NCBI GenBank assembly: GCA_017410325.1
Contig: JAFQRA010000010.1
Location: 62,001 to 126,000 of the forward strand
DNA length: 64,000 nt
Origin: Clostridia bacterium
GTDB taxonomy: Bacteria; Bacillota; Clostridia; Oscillospirales; Acutalibacteraceae
Direction: 5' to 3'
Below the pieces are notes generated by a model. That model had not been told where the DNA came from, searched no databases, and saw only the letters and a program-made list of their open reading frames with translations. Below are positions 53,352 through 60,971 of the stretch, one piece after another; the first letter of the stretch is position 1; each line of letters starts with the position of its first letter. The position numbers and the translations under genes are program-made.

Positions 53352-53507
53352 ATGGAAATTATTTTAATAATCCTCGGTGTTATACTGGCGCTTTTCGTTA
53401 TTACCTTTACAATCTATTTTTTCAATCTGGATATGAAGCTCATCCGCAAGGTTTACGACCTGCTCGGCAAGCACTACGACACAATGAAAAGGGATAAAAA
53501 GCTCTGA
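53352..53507 (+). CDS. Small single-span membrane protein (51 residues)
   Basis: A 51-residue protein: MEIILIILGVILALFVITF begins a long membrane helix, and the remaining 25 residues are basic and cytoplasmic (MKLIRKVYDLLGKHYDTMK). It starts just after the activator stop and overlaps the next gene by one base, so it is part of the operon. The ribosome site is weak. It may hold a redox partner at the membrane; this is a guess. Confidence 0.65.
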   Translation: MEIILIILGVILALFVITFTIYFFNLDMKLIRKVYDLLGKHYDTMKRDKKL

Positions 53508-54190
53508 TGAAATTCTTTGATTCGTTGATTCTTGAAACGGAAAAGTTAATATCGCCTTTTCCGAAAAAAGAGTTTGAGGTGTGTAAACCGTGGCACGATG
53601 CACAGCAGGCACAGGTAATAATGCGGCGCGATACCGCATTTGAGCTTGAGGGTGTCGGTTTCAATATTGTCACTTCAGGTGAAATTAAAGACGGTATTGT
53701 TCTTGTCGGTGATAACCTGAATGAAATCAAGGACAACAGAAAGTTTGCACGTATCACAGTTGTCCAGATTGAGGATAGCGATGACGAGCAAAAAGCATAT
53801 AACCTCATAAAAAAGATTGACTATGTGAAATACCACACCTTTCCCGATGGGTATATGATGCGCAGCACTTCACGCTCGCACAAAGAGGCTGTGCGTGTTT
53901 CAAAGCAGGCATTGCAAGACGGTGCAGATTTCAGAAAAATCGGCTCGTTGCTGATTGAAAAGCACAAGGAAATACCTGCCGTCATAGGCGTTAAGGTTAT
54001 TTTCATAACCGCAAAAGAAGCAGATTACAACGAAACCGAAAGAATTGCTGAAAAAAATTATGCAATAACCGAAACGCTGAATCACGTTATGAACAGCGTG
54101 AACTTTGATTGCGACACCTGCAATCTCAAAGCAATCTGCGACGAGGTTGAAGGAATGAAAGAGCTTCACTTCAACAAAGCTGACAAATAA
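53507..54190 (+). CDS. Acetyl-CoA synthase/CdhC-like protein
   Basis: A 227-residue soluble protein. VCKPWHDAQQAQVIMRRDTAFELEG resembles the start of the acetyl-CoA synthase (CdhC/AcsB) fold, where the consensus is PW-x-R-x-D-T-A-F-E-L-G-G. The C-terminus has FDCDTCNLKAICDEVEGMKELH with a CxxC-x4-C cysteine set. It is far shorter than acetyl-CoA synthase and lacks the A-cluster region as I know it. It ends the CooC/dehydratase operon before a strong terminator. A role in cluster or CoA handling is inference. Confidence 0.55.
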   Translation: MKFFDSLILETEKLISPFPKKEFEVCKPWHDAQQAQVIMRRDTAFELEGVGFNIVTSGEIKDGIVLVGDNLNEIKDNRKFARITVVQIEDSDDEQKAYNLIKKIDYVKYHTFPDGYMMRSTSRSHKEAVRVSKQALQDGADFRKIGSLLIEKHKEIPAVIGVKVIFITAKEADYNETERIAEKNYAITETLNHVMNSVNFDCDTCNLKAICDEVEGMKELHFNKADK

Positions 54191-54195
54191 TATGA

Positions 54196-54237
54196 AAACC
54201 GCTCCACCGTATTTTTAAAAGTGGAGCGGTTGTTTTT
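54196..54237. terminator. Terminator of the dehydratase operon
   Basis: ACCGCTCCAC pairs perfectly with GTGGAGCGGT, with flanking A and T runs, so it can work in both directions. On the minus strand it follows repeat copy 3. Confidence 0.85.
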
Positions 54238-54267
54238 GTTTTATTTCAAATACTTACTATTGCGTTT

Positions 54268-54375
54268 TCAGCAGCCGCAGTTTTTGTCAAACGACGGGTT
54301 GCAGGCATAGAAATTCTTGCTGTCGAGCTTATCAGTTGCAAAGCGCAACCCTTCACCGTTACAATCAAAGTGAAA
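54268..54375 (-). repeat. Coding-type repeat RPT, copy 3
   Basis: Same 35 codons plus TGA as at 15507 and 45548. An in-frame TGA lies directly before the first repeat codon. The bases just upstream on the minus strand (CCCTTGATTTTGC) match those of copy 1 (CCATTGGTTTTGC), so homology reaches some 20 bases past the coding part. It follows the HipA-like gene on the same strand. Confidence 0.85.
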
Positions 54376-54407
54376 TCAACGCAAAATCAAGGGTTTTGAG
54401 GGTCTTT

Positions 54408-55229
54408 TCAGCCTTCCATTGCTTTCATTCGTGTCAGAATAGTAGTTATAACTCTTTTTCTGATAAGTTCTCTATCACGCTCAGGATAAAACAGCAGCAA
54501 ATCATCCAACACTTTGTTCATCTTATCAGTAGTGATATTGATGCTTCCAATTTGTCTTCCGTACAAACTCTGTGCAGATTTAATCTGTCTGTTGAAAGTT
54601 GTGTTGAAAGGTCTTGCTACAGCATTTGAAATAAACGATTTTGCTTCAACATCAAGCCGAGCAGAAATTACATCAGAAAGCACGGCTGCTCCGTTATCGA
54701 AAATAGGACAATAACGATATTTGCCGTTTTTCTCAATAATTGCAATATTATTAAGATGCCTGTCATCATTCAAAACAAGACCGTCAATCTCAAACAACAA
54801 TGTAAGATACTGAGGGAATTTTTTAAGTTTGGTTATATCTTTGGTTTTCTCCGCTATAAACTGAATCCGTTTTTTGTCACTACTCAAAGACTCAAGCTCC
54901 GCTGTAAGTGGATACCCCAGATGAAGAGTAAGCAAACGGTTAAGGGTTATTATTGATTCGCCTTCTTGGAGAAAGTTTTTGCTCGAACAGCAAACCCTTT
55001 CTCTGCCGCCTACCGTAACCTTTTCTATTTCGTACGCTACACGGGATCCTAAGAATCCTGAAGGATCTATAGAAACATATTTCAGAATTTTTGATACAAA
55101 AACTTCTGCCAAAGCCTCATATCCGAACTGATCGAGCTTGTACCATGTTCCGTTCTCGCACCATTTTTCTTGGTTGCCCTTCGACGATGTTTCAGCTATT
55201 TTGCCTTTAGTCACAAGTTTTATTGACAT
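54408..55229 (-). CDS. HipA-like kinase (toxin candidate)
   Basis: A 273-residue protein. GLVLNDDRHLNNIAI is the catalytic loop (D-x-x-x-N) and CPIFDNGAAVLSD the metal-binding D-x-G/S loop, as in HipA and CtkA-type Ser/Thr kinases. It lacks the HipA N-terminal subdomain. It overlaps the upstream AbrB-like gene by ten bases, with GGAGG for its ATG inside that gene. In known systems HipA phosphorylates glutamyl-tRNA synthetase; the target here is unknown. The pair looks like a toxin-antitoxin module. Confidence 0.75.
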   Translation of the reverse strand: MSIKLVTKGKIAETSSKGNQEKWCENGTWYKLDQFGYEALAEVFVSKILKYVSIDPSGFLGSRVAYEIEKVTVGGRERVCCSSKNFLQEGESIITLNRLLTLHLGYPLTAELESLSSDKKRIQFIAEKTKDITKLKKFPQYLTLLFEIDGLVLNDDRHLNNIAIIEKNGKYRYCPIFDNGAAVLSDVISARLDVEAKSFISNAVARPFNTTFNRQIKSAQSLYGRQIGSINITTDKMNKVLDDLLLFYPERDRELIRKRVITTILTRMKAMEG

Positions 55230-55768
55230 AAATCTTCAACCTCCAGCCACTGCGCATCCTCAGCCATTCTGCCCTTAGTAACACGCACAATTTCGAGCGG
55301 ATCATAGTCAACTACACCAATTTCATCAAGATAGTCTTTTATACCGTCTCTCGATTCGGGAACACAACGCTCCTTCAGAAAATCAATAAACTCATTCCAA
55401 TCCGGAATTTCATTTCTTCCGAATGCTGTTTTTACAATATTATCCGTATGGTTTTCAATCTCCAACATCTGCGATGTAAAATCGGCATAAATTACTGTAC
55501 AGAGTTTATCGTCATCATAATAGCTTAATTTTTTAACGTCACTACCAAAACCGATAGCCGTCATAGCAAACTGAACCGGAGTCTGCTTTTTGGTTATTAT
55601 AATTTTAGTTCCGTCGAAATGCATTTCGATTTCTTTGCTCTGCTCCGTACCAAGTTCCATCTCTTTAACCCACTTTGTAGGCAACGAAACCTTATACGTC
55701 ACAGGGTTCTTTCCGCCGGCATTGCCGCCGGATTTGCCGATTATTATGTTGGCTTTTCTCTTTTCCAA
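55220..55768 (-). CDS. AbrB-like partner of the HipA-type kinase
   Basis: A 182-residue protein. The N-terminal 60 residues (YKVSLPTKWVKEMELG, then MHFDGTKIIITKKQ) form a swapped-hairpin AbrB/SpoVT-type DNA-binding domain. The C-terminal part (WNEFIDFLKERCVPESRDGIKDY-type region, DYDPLEIVRVTKGRM) resembles segments seen fused to HipA proteins. The start is TTG at 55768 with AGGTG seven bases before. It probably neutralises the kinase and represses the shared promoter at 55791-55819. Confidence 0.75.
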   Translation of the reverse strand: MEKRKANIIIGKSGGNAGGKNPVTYKVSLPTKWVKEMELGTEQSKEIEMHFDGTKIIITKKQTPVQFAMTAIGFGSDVKKLSYYDDDKLCTVIYADFTSQMLEIENHTDNIVKTAFGRNEIPDWNEFIDFLKERCVPESRDGIKDYLDEIGVVDYDPLEIVRVTKGRMAEDAQWLEVEDLCQ

Positions 55769-55790
55769 TTTACTTCACCTCTGATTATAT

Positions 55791-55819
55791 ATTATATCTT
55801 AAAAGTAACGAATTGTCAA
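55791..55819 (-). promoter_or_regulatory. Promoter of the AbrB-like/HipA-like operon
   Basis: TTGACA, exactly 17 bases, TATAAT on the minus strand; perfect sigma-A elements about 20 bases ahead of the ribosome site. Confidence 0.75.
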
Positions 55820-56130
55820 TAATATTCAATTTTAAAGTTATCGTCAATGTAAATCTTTCATACTGTTATTGACTCAACTAATGACGAATTTGAGTTACCA
55901 CACGGGCTGTGCATCATATTTTTCTCCTGTCACTCCCCCGACAGGGTCGCTATCAAAAGCAGTATACATTTTTTAAATATCCTTTCTTTAACTACGTGTT
56001 TGTTGTCTCCTTAGCATACACGTGCTCTATGTCATATTTAAGTTGTAATTAACCACGTGAAACTCCATATCGTGAAAGAACACGTTCGCTCCAAACGTGT
56101 TGTGAAAATCCAAAACCGCACAGCTCAGCA
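55820..56130. other. 311-bp region with a tiny ORF and repeated ACGTG words
   Basis: No large gene. On the minus strand it carries a 24-codon ORF (55895-55969). ACGTG or ACGTT words recur at about 56014, 56020, 56055, 56082 and 56095; two of them form the inverted repeat AACACGTT-cgctcc-AACGTGTT (56080-56101). CCTGTC/GACAGG at about 55927-55945 makes a small hairpin inside the tiny ORF. Confidence 0.5.
55895..55969 (-). CDS. Tiny ORF, 24 residues
   Basis: ATG at 55969 with AAAGGA eleven bases upstream; the peptide starts MYTAFDSDPVGGV and ends KYDAQPVW before TAA. The composition is protein-like and the ribosome site is credible. It may be a leader peptide or a leftover of a lost mobile element. 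I do not recognise it. Confidence 0.35.
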   Translation of the reverse strand: MYTAFDSDPVGGVTGEKYDAQPVW

Positions 56131-56164
56131 AAAGACCGCTATCGATCCCGGGATAGCGGTCTTT
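56131..56164 (-). terminator. Terminator of the lipoprotein gene
   Basis: AAAGACCGCTATC pairs perfectly with GATAGCGGTCTTT over 13 bases around an 8-base loop, five bases past the lipoprotein stop. It has TTTGTTTT on the plus side as well. Confidence 0.8.
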
Positions 56165-56168
56165 GTTT

Positions 56169-56543
56169 TCAGTCTGTTGTTTTTATTTTTACTTTCTGGT
56201 GGTTGCTACATTCGTGACAACGGAAGCTTGTGTCCAACGTTCCGACACCTTTGCTGACGTTCACTCGGGTGTTATCGAGATATCCGCACACGTCGCACTT
56301 TTTCTGATACTTAAAACTCCTGCTGCCGTCCTGCTCAACAATCACTGCACCTTGTAATGCTGCATGGTAATACGTCTTTTCAGTGCGTATCTCCCGCGGA
56401 GCATAAGCAGTTGTTGCAGATACCTGTACCTGCACCGTTGCTTCGGTTGTTGAAATCCCATCTGCAGATTCTTCTCCACAAGCCGTGCAACCCAAGCACA
56501 AAACAGCAGCCGACACCAACAATAAAACTTTTCTGAAATTCAT
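56169..56543 (-). CDS. Small lipoprotein with a zinc-ribbon-like domain
   Basis: A 124-residue exported protein. The N-terminus is a lipoprotein-type signal (MNFRKVLLLVSAAVLCLGC) with candidate lipid cysteines at the end of CLGCTACGEE. After a Thr/Ala-rich linker, the C-terminal part has CDVCGYL and FRCHEC, two CxxC pairs set 25-30 residues apart, as in a zinc ribbon. GGAGG lies eight bases before the ATG. Zinc-ribbon lipoproteins are uncommon; the role is unknown. It may belong with the ATPase/nuclease pair upstream, but 67 bases lie between. Confidence 0.75.
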   Translation of the reverse strand: MNFRKVLLLVSAAVLCLGCTACGEESADGISTTEATVQVQVSATTAYAPREIRTEKTYYHAALQGAVIVEQDGSRSFKYQKKCDVCGYLDNTRVNVSKGVGTLDTSFRCHECSNHQKVKIKTTD

Positions 56544-56610
56544 AAAAAACGCCTCCTGAATTATTTTTACTCATTATAATCCAGGAGGTGGTCTTATTTA
56601 GGGGCACAGA

Positions 56611-58077
56611 TTATGACAATTTATCAATTTCATCTTTTGTCAAGAACTTCACATCAATAACCGCTGCGAGTTTCTGCCAAGTTGTATATCCGCAATACGA
56701 AGATATAACATCCATCTTTTCGCTATAACTTAATGAAATGGTTTCTTTTTCAACCTGCTCTGCAAACGAGTCTTTTTCTAAATCTTTAGTATATCCACAG
56801 TTTTCATCAACAATATAGAAAGCATAAACTTTTTTATTTCCTGCAGAGTTTAATGCACCTTGAATATGACGAACCATCTGATTTCTATATTCACCTTTTG
56901 CGGTTTTAAGATAAGTTGTTTCTGTTGTAATGTGGGGCTCTGTCCATTTACCCTCGCAGATTATGATATAATCATCACCTTCAATATACAAATCAGGGTA
57001 TGTATGACCTTCAAATATATACCATGCCTTAGCGGGTAAATTTTCATAATTCTTCTCAATTTCAGATATTGCTGATTTTTTAGCCGCTTCTACTCCATTC
57101 AACAAATCCTCGCGATTCTTACCACTAACGGAATAATTATCAGCTTGTTTTCCAAAAAGATATTCAATCAAACCCAATAAGTGATTTTTTGTCGGTTTCA
57201 ATGCTTTTTCTTTTTTACCTGATTGGTCATCGGCATAAGCATATTCTTTGGGCACACCCAAACCGGTGATTCTAATAACACTCAAAAACTTTTCGAAATT
57301 CTGAGGATCATCTTCAATTGCATTCATAAGAGGTTTGATTCTACGTTCTGAACTGTTATATTTTCCCATTATTTTCCCCTTGTCTGTTACAAAATATTTT
57401 CCGTTTTCTTCTTTTATGTAATACGGCTTACTGTTGAGCAAATTCATAACCTTTTTAAGCCACGGTCTGTCTTCGTTCATTTCGTCATTCTGGCATCTAC
57501 CCCAAAAAACGAACGGGCAGGAAACGACACGGGTGCTGAGAGGAAGTTTAAAATCCACCAACAGTTTTTCCGCATCAAGCGTTTTCAGATAAGTGAATCC
57601 CTCAAACACACAGCGAAGCATCGTTTCATCACTGTCAGGCTCTTTCAGTTCGAGAATATAGAGAGTAGTACCGTCATAAGCAAGCAAATCTATTTTTCCT
57701 ACGCCCTTATTATCTTCATCTCTTTTGTTTTTCAGAGGTGTCTGGTAGTCAATCATTTTACCGACAAAGTCAAGATTTTCTTTTTTACCCTGATTAAAAA
57801 TCTTAACGGCAATTTTCTCTTCCAATCTGTCATCGCTCGGTATATGCTCGCCCGTATGGCTTTCTGTTTTATATGTCTCTTCTCTGGTGATTCTTTTAAT
57901 TCCGTCAATAAATTCATCTATATGATTGCACACATACTCTGCAACAACCTCGTTATAGAGTTCGCCTGTATCGGTAGTTCTTCCACGGTAATTGACAAAC
58001 GGTTGCTGATAAAACGTTGACGGATTTGCCATAGCATTTTTACATTCGTTTAAAATATAATCTTTTGTATGAGCCAT
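56611..58077 (-). CDS. Protein with two PD-(D/E)XK-like nuclease motifs
   Basis: A 488-residue soluble protein I cannot place in a named family. The first half has GKIDLLAYDGTTLYILELKEP (acidic D near residue 130 and E-L-K near 143-145). The second half has YPDLYIEGDDYIIICEGKW (P-D near 361 and E-G-K near 375-377), followed by RHIQGAL. Each fits the D-x(n)-(D/E)-x-K core of restriction-endonuclease-like nucleases. The start is the ATG at 58077, seven bases from GAGGTG. It is downstream of an ABC-type ATPase (43-bp gap). A two-nuclease-domain effector of a defence system is the leading idea; one domain could be inactive. Confidence 0.6.
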   Translation of the reverse strand: MAHTKDYILNECKNAMANPSTFYQQPFVNYRGRTTDTGELYNEVVAEYVCNHIDEFIDGIKRITREETYKTESHTGEHIPSDDRLEEKIAVKIFNQGKKENLDFVGKMIDYQTPLKNKRDEDNKGVGKIDLLAYDGTTLYILELKEPDSDETMLRCVFEGFTYLKTLDAEKLLVDFKLPLSTRVVSCPFVFWGRCQNDEMNEDRPWLKKVMNLLNSKPYYIKEENGKYFVTDKGKIMGKYNSSERRIKPLMNAIEDDPQNFEKFLSVIRITGLGVPKEYAYADDQSGKKEKALKPTKNHLLGLIEYLFGKQADNYSVSGKNREDLLNGVEAAKKSAISEIEKNYENLPAKAWYIFEGHTYPDLYIEGDDYIIICEGKWTEPHITTETTYLKTAKGEYRNQMVRHIQGALNSAGNKKVYAFYIVDENCGYTKDLEKDSFAEQVEKETISLSYSEKMDVISSYCGYTTWQKLAAVIDVKFLTKDEIDKLS

Positions 58078-58120
58078 TATACTCACCTCATCTTCAATAT
58101 AGCATTAATTATTTTTCTAT

Positions 58121-59002
58121 TCAATTGTTTTCAAACTCATCTTCGTGGGATTTAAAAAACTCATAATACTTTCTTACGTTTTCAAGCTCGGTCCATTTTT
58201 CAGTTTTTACAGGCACTTTATCCAGATTATAAATCAGTGCATTTTTAAGGCTGAGAAACACCGGCGAATGCGTTGAAATAATGAACTGACAGTTATAAAA
58301 TCTGGCTGAATCCTCAATATATTTTGCAAGATCGAGCTGATATTTTATAGACAAGCTGTTTTCGGGCTCATCAAGAAGATACAGCGCATCGCTGTCTATG
58401 TGCTCGGTAAAATACCGCAATGCTGTTTCTCCGTTTGAAAACATATCGATGTTTCTTGCGAGGCGCTCGTTTACAAACTTTGACTGAGTTTTATTTTTGT
58501 TGAATGCCGCTTTTGTTTCTTTCCAACGGTCATAATCGTCAAGTCCATGGAGTTTTCGATACTCCTCATCTTCGCCGGCTCTTTTTCGCATTGTTGCATA
58601 TCCCTTAATCAGTTGTTCTCGGTGGTCATCGATATCCTGATTAAGATATCGCATATTCATTACGTAATCAAAAACATCGTCACTTGAAAGGAACTGACTT
58701 GTTTCAGGAACATTACCGAAAGCTTCACAACATTTAAGATACCTACCGAAAAACGCACTGTTGCTGAATTCAGAATGTCTGATTACATTAAGCTCTTCAC
58801 CGATTATATTGAGCAGCGTTGTTTTGCCCGAACCGTTTGAACCGTAAAAGCAGGTTATGTTTCCAAACTCAATCCACTCAAGACCTTTCTGCGGAAAAAT
58901 CTTCAAAGGATACACACCGTTAAAACAGGTTCTGTGTTCATCCAATATTATTCCCAATTCATCACCATCTGATGCCAGTTTAAACTGTCGCAAATGTACC
59001 AT
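58121..59002 (-). CDS. ABC-type (AAA_15/AAA_21) ATPase
   Basis: A 293-residue SMC/RecF-like ATPase without a long coiled coil. CFYGSNGSGKTTLLNII is Walker A, MFSNGETALRYF the signature, ALYLLDEPENSLS Walker B, and IISTHSPVF the His switch. Such stand-alone ATPases are sensors in many anti-phage systems (for example retron, Septu and PARIS types). The ATG at 59002 follows GGAAGGAAG; an ATG ten codons earlier overlaps a TATAAT element and is unlikely. It is first of two genes with the two-motif nuclease-like protein. Confidence 0.85.
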   Translation of the reverse strand: MVHLRQFKLASDGDELGIILDEHRTCFNGVYPLKIFPQKGLEWIEFGNITCFYGSNGSGKTTLLNIIGEELNVIRHSEFSNSAFFGRYLKCCEAFGNVPETSQFLSSDDVFDYVMNMRYLNQDIDDHREQLIKGYATMRKRAGEDEEYRKLHGLDDYDRWKETKAAFNKNKTQSKFVNERLARNIDMFSNGETALRYFTEHIDSDALYLLDEPENSLSIKYQLDLAKYIEDSARFYNCQFIISTHSPVFLSLKNALIYNLDKVPVKTEKWTELENVRKYYEFFKSHEDEFENN

Positions 59003-59183
59003 AACTATCTTCCTTCCGTTATTTGCTGTCATTATAACAGATTATAGCAAAACATCAGTCCCATAAAACGGACTCTGCTTTGACAATTCTATGTTATACT
59101 ATGTCGTGTACCGAAAACGCCCCACCAAACTATTGTATAATGCAAACATAAGTGATATATTGAAACTAACGGAGGTAATCAAT

Positions 59184-60248
59184 ATGGATTCCATGCAACC
59201 GAAAAAGCTTATAATTATGAATATTCTCGCTGTACTCAGGAAATACAGCGACGAGAATCACCGCATGAGTCAGAAAGAGATCGCGAAAAAACTCGAATCG
59301 GACCACGGTATGAAGGTTGACCGCAAGGCTGTCAAGCGCAATCTTATGAACCTGATGACGTACGGTCTGGAGATTGAATGCAGCGAAACAACCAGAATGG
59401 TTAAGAATCCGCACACAGGCGAAATGGAAGAAAGCTCCATTCTTACCGATTTTTATATTGTCCGTGATTTTACGGATGCTGAACTTCGACTATTGATTGA
59501 CAGCCTGCTTTTTTCAAAGCACATCCCCTATTCCCAATGCAAAGAATTAATCGAAAAAATCGAGGGGCTTTCAAACAAATATTTTCTTTCCAAGGTGAAG
59601 CACATCTGCAATCTGCCCGAAAATCTGCCGCAGAACAAAGAGCTGTTCTACACTATCGAGATGCTTGACGAAGCAATCAGCGAAGGCAGACAGGTCAGCT
59701 TCAAGTATAACCGATACGGTACGGACAAAAAGCTTCATCCCCGTCAGTCGAGCAACGGCGAAGACAGGATTTATATAGTTAATCCCTACCAGATGGTAGC
59801 TACCAACGGCAGATATTACCTTGTCTGTAATTATGACAAGTACGATAATATCGCCAACTACCGTGTGGATATGATTACAGATATTAAAGTGCTCGACTCT
59901 CCCGTAAAGCCCAAAAAGCAAGTCAGAGGACTTGAAGCCGGACTCGACCTGCCCAAGCATATGGCAGAGCACATTTATATGTTCAGCGACGAAACCGTCA
60001 GGGTTAGGTTTATTGCAAAGAAATACATCGTCGGCGAAATCATTGATTGGTTCGGCAAGGACGTAAAGTTCTCAAATGAAACGGAAGACGAAGTCACCGC
60101 AGAAGTTAGAGTCAGCGCAATGGCAATGAAATTCTGGGCATTGCAGTACGCCCCGCACATCACCGTAACCGAACCCAAAACTTTAAGAGAAGAAATAGGA
60201 ACCGAACTACGCAAAGCAGCAGAGAGATACGGAAAGTTAGGGGAATAA
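59184..60248 (+). CDS. WYL-domain transcriptional regulator
   Basis: A 354-residue regulator. An N-terminal winged helix (MSQKEIAKKLESDHGMKVDR) is followed by a WYL domain: AISEGRQVSFKYNRYG, VNPYQMVATNGRYYLVCN and YRVDMITDIKVL, then the WCX C-terminal part. WYL regulators often control defence systems in response to nucleic-acid ligands. GGAGG stands about eight bases before the ATG at 59184. It diverges from the ATPase/nuclease pair and sits two bases from the following gene, so it may control both. Confidence 0.88.
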   Translation: MDSMQPKKLIIMNILAVLRKYSDENHRMSQKEIAKKLESDHGMKVDRKAVKRNLMNLMTYGLEIECSETTRMVKNPHTGEMEESSILTDFYIVRDFTDAELRLLIDSLLFSKHIPYSQCKELIEKIEGLSNKYFLSKVKHICNLPENLPQNKELFYTIEMLDEAISEGRQVSFKYNRYGTDKKLHPRQSSNGEDRIYIVNPYQMVATNGRYYLVCNYDKYDNIANYRVDMITDIKVLDSPVKPKKQVRGLEAGLDLPKHMAEHIYMFSDETVRVRFIAKKYIVGEIIDWFGKDVKFSNETEDEVTAEVRVSAMAMKFWALQYAPHITVTEPKTLREEIGTELRKAAERYGKLGE

Positions 60249-60250
60249 TT

Positions 60251-60889
60251 ATGTATGACTTTTTAAAAAACTCAAATGGTGAATATGTTGAAGGTTACCT
60301 GAGTTCAGAAAAAGATTTCAATGGAGTCGTTTTCTTGCTCCGCGAACCAAACAACAAAAGTAAAGACGATATAGATTCTCCAAAACAAGTTACAGAGGAA
60401 TTCTGGTTTAAAAAAGTTCTTGATGATTTTGATTCATATCATAAAGAATTAAAGCTTAAAAACGAACCCGACGATAAAATAGTGAAAAGTAAAAGGGCTG
60501 CAACAAAATATATAAACCGATTTAAAGAAATGCTTAAAGCAGCAAAATTTGATGAGAGTTTCATATTTAACGCCGCTTTTTGTAATATCCATCCGCAATA
60601 TGGAAAAACATATAAAACAAAGGCATACTGTGAGCTTTTGAAAACTCGTCCGGCAGAAATTTTAGAATATTTATCATCCGCACATTCAAATATTACTATT
60701 TTTACTTGCAGAGATATTTACGAGCAATTAAAAAAGGAAAAATCTTTGCAACTGTTACAAGAAGACGATGGTTTTGTTTATAAAAGAAACCCTTTGAAAA
60801 AATTTTCAGCAAAATATAACTCTTGCAATATTATTGTTTATGAAATATATCACCCTTCGTTTAGTGGAAGAATAATTAACAAAACGTAA
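60251..60889 (+). CDS. Uracil-DNA-glycosylase-superfamily-like protein
   Basis: A 212-residue soluble protein not in an obvious named family. VVFLLREPNN near residue 27, FIFNAAFCNIHPQYG around 103-117, ITIFTCRDIYEQL, and IYHPSFSGRI at the C-terminus follow the order of uracil-DNA-glycosylase motifs (a G/P/N loop, an Asn-containing strand, and the HPS loop). The match is by pattern only. It lies two bases after the WYL regulator, which supports a nucleic-acid or defence role, and ends before a clear terminator. Confidence 0.45.
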   Translation: MYDFLKNSNGEYVEGYLSSEKDFNGVVFLLREPNNKSKDDIDSPKQVTEEFWFKKVLDDFDSYHKELKLKNEPDDKIVKSKRAATKYINRFKEMLKAAKFDESFIFNAAFCNIHPQYGKTYKTKAYCELLKTRPAEILEYLSSAHSNITIFTCRDIYEQLKKEKSLQLLQEDDGFVYKRNPLKKFSAKYNSCNIIVYEIYHPSFSGRIINKT

Positions 60890-60911
60890 TATCTATTATG
60901 CACCAAAAACA

Positions 60912-60958
60912 AACCATCTCTTTTGGTATTCTTACCTCAAGAGATGGTTATTATTTTT
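60912..60958 (+). terminator. Terminator after the WYL operon
   Basis: AACCATCTCTT pairs with AAGAGATGGTT around a 16-base loop and is followed by ATTATTTTT. Confidence 0.8.
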
Positions 60959-60971
60959 AAAGGTGATATTT

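Noticed and set aside
56057-56257. Plus-strand open frame starting GTG across the 56131-56164 hairpin
   Set aside because: It crosses a strong terminator and runs antisense to the lipoprotein gene; no ribosome site.
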